Assembly (NCBI GenBank): GCA_025934635.1
Contig: JAICWX010000074.1
Span: 1-31,884, forward strand
Length of the DNA stretch: 31,884 nucleotides
Reading direction: 5' to 3'
Source: Streptosporangiaceae bacterium
Lineage (GTDB): Bacteria > Actinomycetota > Actinomycetes > Streptosporangiales > Streptosporangiaceae
The translations under genes were made by a program, and so were the position numbers. Shown here one piece after another: positions 29,303 to 31,884 of this stretch. The notes beneath the pieces were generated by a model. It saw only the letters and a list, made by a program, of their open reading frames with translations, was not told the DNA's origin and did not search any database. Every line of letters starts with the position of its first letter. Position 1 is the first letter of the stretch.

Positions 29303-31884
29303 TCGCGCCCGGCATCGTGGCCAGCCCTGGCCGCGAGCTCGCGCTCGACCAGCGCGACCAGGTCCGGGTGGGCGCTCAGTCCCCATAGCACCTCGGCCGG
29401 GACACCGAGGCGCTGGGCCGCCAGGCCGACCACGGGCTGCAGCATGCCCAGTGCCTGCGCCAGCCCCTCGTCCCGCGCGAACGTGGGCGGCAGGTCGTCC
29501 AGGGAGAGCTCGGCCGGACGCCGGAACGTCCCGTCCCGGTCCGGCAGCCACGCCTCGCCGTCGGCGATGGCGGCGATCGCCGACCGGGAGTTCTCCTGGC
29601 TGACGTCGGAGAACGACGGGAGCACCGAGTGCTCGACCACGCCGGTTATCAGCCGCCGGTTGGGCGCGAGCAGGACGTTCCAGGCGTATTCCGAGCGGGC
29701 GTAGCCCGGGTGCTCGAGTGCGAACCGCAGGCCGTCGATCTCCGCGCCGGGATCGAAGCCGCCCAGGCCGCGCTCGTTGCGGCCGAATTCCAGCGTGATG
29801 ATCACGTACCCGAGCTGGTTCGGGGTCCGCGCGCGCACCTCGACGTCCGGCCGCACGCCCATCCCGCGCAGCTGGGACAGCCACGGCCCGTACCGGTCGC
29901 CGGCGAACCAGGCGTCCGGGTTCGCCTCGAAATAGACCTCGAGCTCCTTGCTCCGCTGGTACAGCCGCGGCGGCGGCCGCAGGCACTGCTCGCCGGTGGC
30001 GGCGTTCTCCCCGATCAGGAAGTCGGTCCGCGCCAGCCGTTCCAGCAGTTCCTCCCGCGGCCCGGCCGCCGCCTCGTCCAGCGCCCGCACCACGCATTCC
30101 AGGTCGGCGTCGTGCCGGGCCAGGTCGAACCCTGCCAGTCCAGGCGGGGCCAGGTCCGGGTCGTCGTACCGGGGCAGCACGAACTGGAGCGCCTCGGCCA
30201 CCACGTCCGGCTCGGCCAGGTTCAGCGCATCGAGGAACGGCCGGGCAGCTGGCGCAGCCGCGATGGCCCGCCGCACAGTGGGCATCCGGCTGGCGGCGGC
30301 CCCGGGCAGGTAGACCACCGGGCGTCCCTGCCCGTCGACGGGCGCCACCTGGCGCCCGTCCTCGAGCCGGATCACCGGCTGCGCCCGGGTCGGCTCCCAC
30401 AGGGCGGAGTCGGTGAACAGGAACGCGTAGAAGCGCACCATCCACTCGTCGGCCTGCGCGGCCAGGAAGTCGCCGCTCACCCGGGCCAGCACCTCGTCCG
30501 GCGTGATCTCGTCCAGGCCGATCTCGTCCCGCAGGTAGCGCCACAGGGCCGGGGTGCCCCGCTCGGAGATCGACTCGCCCGCGAACCTGACCGGACGGCC
30601 CGCGCCCAGCAGCGTGCCCAGCTGGTCCGGCGTGAGCAGCTCGCGCACCTCCGGCCGGTCAGCCAGCTCCAGCTCGGTGGCCACCCCGTAACCGCCCCCG
30701 GCCACCGGGACCAGCGGCTCGGCCGCCAGCAGGTCGGCCACCGCGTCGAACAGCGGCGCGAACATGGTGCCCGCCGCGAATCGCACCGCATCCAGCGGCA
30801 GCGCCTGCAGCACCTCGGCCGTCAGCCGACCCTCGTCACGGAGCTGGCGCAGCACGTCGCACAGCAGCACCGCCGTCTCGGCCACCAGGACCTGGTTGGC
30901 CGGGTCCTGCCCGGGCACGTTGTCGCGAGCCGGCGTCGTCCGGTACGGCCCCTGCGCCAGGAACCCGAGAAACGTCTCCTTCTCGGTCGGAAAGAACACC
31001 ACCAGCGGCGAGCTGTCACACGACACCAGCCGCCCGCCCTCGACCCGGAAGGCAATCTCAACCGGCGGCGCCCCCTGGCCCGAGCCCGCCTCCTGACCAG
31101 AGGCCCCCACCTGACCAGAGGCCCCCACCTGACCAGAAGCCCCCACCTGACCAGAAGCCCCCACCTGACCCGGGCCTCCCGCCTGGTCCAGGCCCTCCGG
31201 CCGACGCTGCCAGACCAGCCACTCCTCGCGCCGCCCCCGGCCCCCGCTCACCGTGACGTGCCGCCGCCCGGCCACCCCGGACATCACCGTACGCTCGACC
31301 ACTGCCGAGGGCACTCCCGCGCCGTCGAGTCGCAGTCGCCCGATGTTCCGCAGGAACAGCAGGACCCGGGGCTGGAGCCCGGTCAGCGCCGCGCCGATCT
31401 CGGCGGCGGCGACCGCGGCGGGCACCGTGTCCTGGTCGAAGGGGAAGACGAACAGCGTCCCGCCGCCCCCGGCTAGCTCGGCGGGGGCCGGCTCGGCCGC
31501 GAACGGCCGGACGAAGTTCTCGATCCGGAAGTGCTCGCCGCCGCTGTGGATCTGCGGGGACCTGGTGTAGGCGTAGACCGCCTTGAAGCCGATGCCGAAC
31601 TGCCCGATAGCGGTGAGGTCGGCCGCCTTCCCGCCCTGCCCGACCCCGCAGACCCCGCGCACGTCCGCCTCGGTGAACGGCCGCCCGTCGTGGCGCAGCT
31701 CCAGCCGGTCCGCGAACAGCTCGAAGGCCAGCTCGGTCGCGCCGGCGTCCTCGGCGTTCTGGATCAGCTCGAAGATGAAGTGGGTCCGCTCGCTGTACAG
31801 CTGGCCGAGCAGGTCGAGCACGGCGGTGTCCCAGCCGTACCTGGCGATGTTCTCCTCGCGGATCTTCCCGTAGTCGGCTGGCAC
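29287..31884 (-). CDS. Sacsin/Hsp90-like ATPase-domain protein
   Basis: The gene runs 865 residues from a GTG at the very edge of the window. That GTG gives the usual opening (YGKIREENIARYGWDTAVL), so little or nothing is missing, although a start further out is possible. The GHKL/HATPase fold is clear: ELIQNAEDA at 39-47 (N box with the catalytic Glu and Asn), DGRPF at 66-70, and IGQFGIGFKAVY at 93-104. The remaining 600 residues are a long helical region without further motifs I can name. Sacsin-type proteins are chaperone-like; bacterial relatives occur beside restriction and other defence genes, though their role is mostly unknown. A short tandem repeat enlarges a linker near residues 235-264. 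Confidence 0.85.
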   Translation of the reverse strand: MPADYGKIREENIARYGWDTAVLDLLGQLYSERTHFIFELIQNAEDAGATELAFELFADRLELRHDGRPFTEADVRGVCGVGQGGKAADLTAIGQFGIGFKAVYAYTRSPQIHSGGEHFRIENFVRPFAAEPAPAELAGGGGTLFVFPFDQDTVPAAVAAAEIGAALTGLQPRVLLFLRNIGRLRLDGAGVPSAVVERTVMSGVAGRRHVTVSGGRGRREEWLVWQRRPEGLDQAGGPGQVGASGQVGASGQVGASGQVGASGQEAGSGQGAPPVEIAFRVEGGRLVSCDSSPLVVFFPTEKETFLGFLAQGPYRTTPARDNVPGQDPANQVLVAETAVLLCDVLRQLRDEGRLTAEVLQALPLDAVRFAAGTMFAPLFDAVADLLAAEPLVPVAGGGYGVATELELADRPEVRELLTPDQLGTLLGAGRPVRFAGESISERGTPALWRYLRDEIGLDEITPDEVLARVSGDFLAAQADEWMVRFYAFLFTDSALWEPTRAQPVIRLEDGRQVAPVDGQGRPVVYLPGAAASRMPTVRRAIAAAPAARPFLDALNLAEPDVVAEALQFVLPRYDDPDLAPPGLAGFDLARHDADLECVVRALDEAAAGPREELLERLARTDFLIGENAATGEQCLRPPPRLYQRSKELEVYFEANPDAWFAGDRYGPWLSQLRGMGVRPDVEVRARTPNQLGYVIITLEFGRNERGLGGFDPGAEIDGLRFALEHPGYARSEYAWNVLLAPNRRLITGVVEHSVLPSFSDVSQENSRSAIAAIADGEAWLPDRDGTFRRPAELSLDDLPPTFARDEGLAQALGMLQPVVGLAAQRLGVPAEVLWGLSAHPDLVALVERELAARAGHDAGRDQGER
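31093..31182 (-). repeat. 18-bp tandem repeat within the sacsin-like gene
   Basis: Four 18-bp units (31093-31164) differing only by G/A at one site, plus a degraded fifth, code on the minus strand for repeated GQVGAS. The repeat sits between the ATPase domain and the helical region. The near identity of units implies recent slippage, so linker length may vary among strains. Confidence 0.85.

Noticed and set aside
29102..30544. 480-residue minus-strand frame within the sacsin-like gene
   Set aside because: Same strand but another frame of a well-supported gene; low-complexity Arg/Gly/Ala sequence without motifs.

Overview
The window is very GC-rich with third positions dominated by G and C, GTG starts, strong GGAGG-type ribosome sites and hairpin terminators without U-tracts. 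Together with the gene families seen (LAL-type LuxR regulator, DUF1707 protein, secreted-repeat protein, lipoprotein L,D-transpeptidase, homoprotocatechuate genes) this points to a soil-type, high-GC actinobacterium. The genus cannot be fixed from the sequence alone.

Layout. 1-2.4 kb: tail of a probable transposase, a RusA-like orphan gene, and a complete IS110-family element with matching sub-terminal inverted repeats and a long 3' non-coding end. 2.6-3.5 kb: an XRE antitoxin and a RelE/HigB-like toxin placed tail to tail, their stop codons abutting. 3.7-4.5 kb: a DUF4240 gene, then two adjacent long palindromes of unknown function. 4.5-8.1 kb (minus): dsrE-like gene, LAL regulator and a 60-residue acidic protein, probably one operon. 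8.3-11.1 kb: YchJ-type protein, an MFS exporter behind a perfect operator-like repeat, a DUF1707 protein that overlaps the exporter antisense by about 400 nt, and a NUDIX hydrolase. 11.2-16.7 kb: envelope and secreted functions: a possibly neprosin-like secreted protein, an L,D-transpeptidase lipoprotein, a DUF3494 ice-binding protein with a Pro/Thr/Ser repeat stalk, a membrane protein with secreted-repeat domains, and a DinB-like protein.

16.7-21.6 kb: an aromatic meta-cleavage block for homoprotocatechuate. A divergent FAH-family gene faces an operon coding for an FAH-RraA fusion, HpaE and HpaD. These could carry 3,4-dihydroxyphenylacetate through ring cleavage, semialdehyde oxidation, decarboxylation/isomerisation and perhaps the final pyruvate-releasing aldol cleavage. 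21.6-25.6 kb (minus): an acyl-CoA ligase and an unusual protein joining an XRE DNA-binding domain to a dynamin-like GTPase, whose promoter has a 20-bp near-perfect palindrome in its spacer.

25.7-28.9 kb: an NADP-dependent oxidoreductase gene broken in three. Its middle is inverted in place and an IS607-type element lies between the inverted part and the 3' end, with a GG/CC dinucleotide at all three junctions. The element carries a decayed tnpA, an unfamiliar 155-residue ORF, and a tnpB with intact RuvC and zinc-ribbon residues but a -1 frame change exactly at an all-G heptamer. 29.0-31.9 kb: a small Cys-rich protein and a large sacsin/Hsp90-like ATPase reaching the window edge.

Best candidates for undescribed biology: the XRE-dynamin-like gene with its self-operator, the IS607-linked inversion and three-gene IS607 layout, the FAH-RraA fusion, the convergent toxin-antitoxin pair, and the double palindrome at 4374-4489.
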